A stretch of 64,000 nucleotides of DNA from Pseudomonadota bacterium (lineage in GTDB: Bacteria; Pseudomonadota; Gammaproteobacteria; Burkholderiales; JABEVD01). The notes below the pieces were generated by a model. That model was not told the origin of the DNA and did no database searches. It was given only the letters and a program-made list of their open reading frames with translations. The translations under genes and the position numbers were made by a program. Of the stretch, positions 61,896 through 64,000 are shown piece after piece (within the stretch, counting starts at the first letter, position 1; every line of letters begins with the position of its first letter). Location: contig JAJZRS010000003.1 in NCBI GenBank assembly GCA_021802545.1, positions 1 to 64,000 on the forward strand, read 5' to 3'.

Positions 61896-62666
61896 ATGGC
61901 GACCATTGCAGTCTTCAATCAAAAAGGAGGGGTTGGCAAGACCACGACAACCCTGAACATTGCAGCGGCGCTTGCCATGCTCGAGAAAAACCCGCTCGCG
62001 ATCGATCTTGATCCGCAGGCCCACCTGACGCAATCGCTCGGCGTCGACCAGTCGATATCGAATGGCATTTCCTCATTTTTCAGGGATGAGCGATCATTGC
62101 TCGACCTTGTTCAATACCGACCGGGCCTACGCGTCATTCCGGCACATTCAGACCTGTCCAAGATCGATGCGCTATCGGGAAAGAAGGGAAGCGTTGCATC
62201 AAGACTGAAAGAAGGGTTGGGTGAAAACCTGGCCAAGGACAGCAGCCCGATTGTCATCGATTGCTGTCCCCTGCTGGGCATACTGTCGCTCAATGCTATC
62301 ATTTCAGCAGACAGGGTGCTGATTCCCGTTTCAGCGGATTTTCTTTCCATGCAAGGCGTCCAGAAAGTCGTCGCGCTGCTCGAAATATTGCGCGTTCGAT
62401 ACGGCAAGGAATTCGAATTCAGGATTCTTTTGACCCGGTTCAATGCAAGACGCAAACTCTCCCATTCCATTTACGACACGCTCAGGGAGCGTTACGGCGA
62501 AAAGGTTTGCGATACCCGCATCATGGAAAACGTCAGCCTGGCGGAGAGCCCGGCCTACGGCAAGGATGTTTTCAGCCATGCTCCGAACAGCCAGGGGGCG
62601 CGGGACTACTACGCGCTTACCCAGGAACTGGTCGATACAGGTTTCTTCAAAAACTCTCCCGCCTAG
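61896..62666 (+). CDS. Orphan ParA-family ATPase
   Basis: This 256-residue ParA/MinD-type ATPase has deviant Walker A KGGVGKTTTTLNIAAAL (residues 10-26) and LAIDLDPQAHLTQSLG, followed by IVIDCCPLLGILSLNAI. It is clearly different from the chromosomal ParA at 48931 and has no ParB or McdB-like partner beside it. It may position a cellular cargo other than the chromosome. The 3' end overlaps the converging SDR gene by 20 bp. Confidence 0.85.
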   Translation: MATIAVFNQKGGVGKTTTTLNIAAALAMLEKNPLAIDLDPQAHLTQSLGVDQSISNGISSFFRDERSLLDLVQYRPGLRVIPAHSDLSKIDALSGKKGSVASRLKEGLGENLAKDSSPIVIDCCPLLGILSLNAIISADRVLIPVSADFLSMQGVQKVVALLEILRVRYGKEFEFRILLTRFNARRKLSHSIYDTLRERYGEKVCDTRIMENVSLAESPAYGKDVFSHAPNSQGARDYYALTQELVDTGFFKNSPA

Positions 62667-63414
62667 GCTTGTGCGGGGCCTTTGAGAAGACTAAAGCATG
62701 AAGCCGCTTCGGCAGCATAACCATGATTTTTCCGACGATCATCATTTGCCAGGGAAAGGTGTAGAAGAGCTTTCCGCTTGAGATTGCGTTGGCGATTTTT
62801 TTCGCTGCCCTGTCGGCCGGAACAAGAAAAGGCATGGGGTAAGGATTGTGCGCCGTCATCGGCGTGTCGACATAACCGGGACAGATCGTGACCACGTCAA
62901 CGCCCGATCCGTACAATTCGCTTCTCAAGCTCTCCAGATAATTGATCGCTGCAGCTTTTGAAGAGGAGTAAGCGCCAGCTCCTGGAAGCCCCCTGAAACC
63001 CGCGACGCTGGCAATCCCGACCAGTTTGCCGCTCTTCGCGGCTTTCATTCCGTGAATGTAGGGCTGAAACGTTTTGATCATGCCGATGACGTTCGTATCG
63101 AAAATATCCTGAACGGAGTCGATGTCTTCGGAAAATTCCGTCAGGTTGCCGATACTGATTCCGGCATTGGCGATGACGATGTCGGGGCAGCCACAATGGG
63201 AAATGAAGTCCCTTGCTGCAGACTGGATTGCAGGGAGATCGCGCACATCCGCTGAATAAATTCTGGCCGACTCAGGCCAGTTCTCCGCGAAAAAACTCAG
63301 CTTGTCGGGACGCCTCGCGAGCAGACCGACTGTGGCGCCGCTTTCAAGGTAATGCCTGGCCAGCTCGAACCCGATCCCGCTCGATGCGCCGCTGATGAAA
63401 ATGCGTCTATTCAT
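62647..63414 (-). CDS. Short-chain dehydrogenase/reductase
   Basis: This 255-residue SDR has the cofactor motif FISGASSGIGFELARH at residues 5-20 and VIANAGIS near 80. The catalytic serine lies in GIASVAGFRGLPG and the YxxxK pair in AYSSSKAAAINYLESL. NADP preference is possible from the following arginines (LLARRPDKLS). The substrate is unknown. Its ATG overlaps the dsbA-like gene stop by four bases. Confidence 0.9.
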   Translation of the reverse strand: MNRRIFISGASSGIGFELARHYLESGATVGLLARRPDKLSFFAENWPESARIYSADVRDLPAIQSAARDFISHCGCPDIVIANAGISIGNLTEFSEDIDSVQDIFDTNVIGMIKTFQPYIHGMKAAKSGKLVGIASVAGFRGLPGAGAYSSSKAAAINYLESLRSELYGSGVDVVTICPGYVDTPMTAHNPYPMPFLVPADRAAKKIANAISSGKLFYTFPWQMMIVGKIMVMLPKRLHALVFSKAPHKPRRESF

Positions 63415-63983
63415 TGTCCTCGCGCTTTCGAGACAAGCCGATCGAGCAGATCTCCCCTGGCAAGATTGCCCAGGACAAGGTACTTCCCGCCCACGACGAG
63501 CGAAGGCACGCCGTTGATTTCGAGCCTGGCGGCAAGCTGTCTGGATTCCTCGATTTTCCTGTCCACGGCATCCGAATGGTAGATCGCTTTGAATTGCTTC
63601 ATGTCGACGGCATGCCCGCCAAGCCAGTCGAAAAGGGCGGCCTCGTCATTCAGATCGACCCCGTCATGGATTGCCGAATAGATCTCGTCTCGCAGACGGC
63701 TTTCCTGGCCCAGCATGGAGAGTGCATAGAAAGTTCTGGCGAGCGGCAGCCATGCACGCCTGAATGCGGGGACGGGAACCCATTCGACTTCGGGGTGGTG
63801 GCCGGTCCAGTCATTCAGGAAAGGCTCCAGCGCGTAGCATTGTGGGCAGCCATAGTAGAAGAATTCGATAAGCTCGACTTTCTTCGACTTGACCTGCAGC
63901 GGCGGGTCAATCGCCAGATAATCCTTTTCCGCCTGAACGGAAAAGGAAAGAATGATCAGTGCCGTCGCCAGCCCGATTTTCAG
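63411..63983 (-). CDS. dsbA: DsbA-type thiol:disulfide oxidoreductase
   Basis: This roughly 190-residue exported protein begins with a signal-peptide-like LKIGLATALIILSFSVQA. It then has a thioredoxin-fold start VELIEFFYYGCPQCYALEPF with active site CPQC. The helical insertion and the cis-proline region INGVPSLVVGGKY complete the DsbA fold. The frame is closed upstream by TGA at 63996-63998, and the only sensible start is a CTG at 63983, so the start is non-standard. CPQC differs from the usual CPHC of DsbA and may change redox potential. Coupled to the SDR gene by ATGA. Confidence 0.85.
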   Translation of the reverse strand: MKIGLATALIILSFSVQAEKDYLAIDPPLQVKSKKVELIEFFYYGCPQCYALEPFLNDWTGHHPEVEWVPVPAFRRAWLPLARTFYALSMLGQESRLRDEIYSAIHDGVDLNDEAALFDWLGGHAVDMKQFKAIYHSDAVDRKIEESRQLAARLEINGVPSLVVGGKYLVLGNLARGDLLDRLVSKARGQ

Positions 63984-64000
63984 TGCCTGGCCCGTTCAGC

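Overview
The window looks like the replication-origin side of the chromosome of an autotrophic betaproteobacterium, most likely of the Nitrosomonadales/Gallionellaceae kind. I infer this from a form IA RuBisCO with cbbQ and a divergent cbbR, a Calvin-cycle/glycolysis gene string, NtrY/NtrX beside rsmB-fmt-def, and the order dnaA-dnaN-gyrB on one side and rpmH-rnpA-yidD-yidC-mnmE-mnmG-rsmG-parAB-atp on the other. The taxonomic call is inference, since no rRNA gene is present.

Layout. 1-10.0 kb: carbon fixation. cbbLS-cbbQ (minus) diverges from cbbR (plus). A minus-strand string tkt-gap-pgk-pyk-fba follows and ends at a palindromic terminator shared with cbbR. 10.0-10.3 kb: an AT-rich spacer with two DnaA-box-like 9-mers. 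10.3-16.9 kb: minus-strand ntrX (with an eroded ATPase domain), ntrY, a DUF4390 gene, rsmB, fmt and def. 17.0-22.2 kb: plus-strand LysM protein, dprA, topA and yaeQ. 22.2-23.4 kb: GFA-type and PhzF-type genes on the minus strand. 23.5-24.9 kb: a small PAS protein and an RpoS-like sigma factor.

24,944-37,719 is a complete 12,776-bp Tn7-like transposon. It has imperfect 25-bp terminal inverted repeats starting TGTAGG, further internal copies of the TnsB-site motif, and a perfect 5-bp target duplication AAGCA. It encodes tnsA-tnsB-tnsC-tniQ with an XRE regulator. Its cargo includes a DUF4297-type nuclease plus zinc-hook SMC-like ATPase pair that resembles Lamassu, a gamma-glutamylcyclotransferase-like gene, a three-gene TIGR04255 cassette of unknown function, and one orphan gene. 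It sits 9 bp beyond the gyrB stop codon with the tnsA side facing gyrB. It has moved the native gyrB terminator 12.8 kb away and carries an inward-facing terminator of its own in the vacated place.

37.7-64 kb: gyrB, dnaN and dnaA run left. From 42.7 kb rpmH, rnpA, yidD, yidC, mnmE, mnmG, rsmG, parA, parB and the complete F1Fo ATP synthase operon (atpIBEFHAGDC) run right, followed by glmU, glmS, a GT4 glycosyltransferase and an orphan ParA. A minus-strand pair, an SDR dehydrogenase and a DsbA-like thiol oxidoreductase, closes the window. Three parS-type palindromes lie in fmt, before gyrB and between mnmE and mnmG. No tRNA, rRNA or CRISPR array was recognised.
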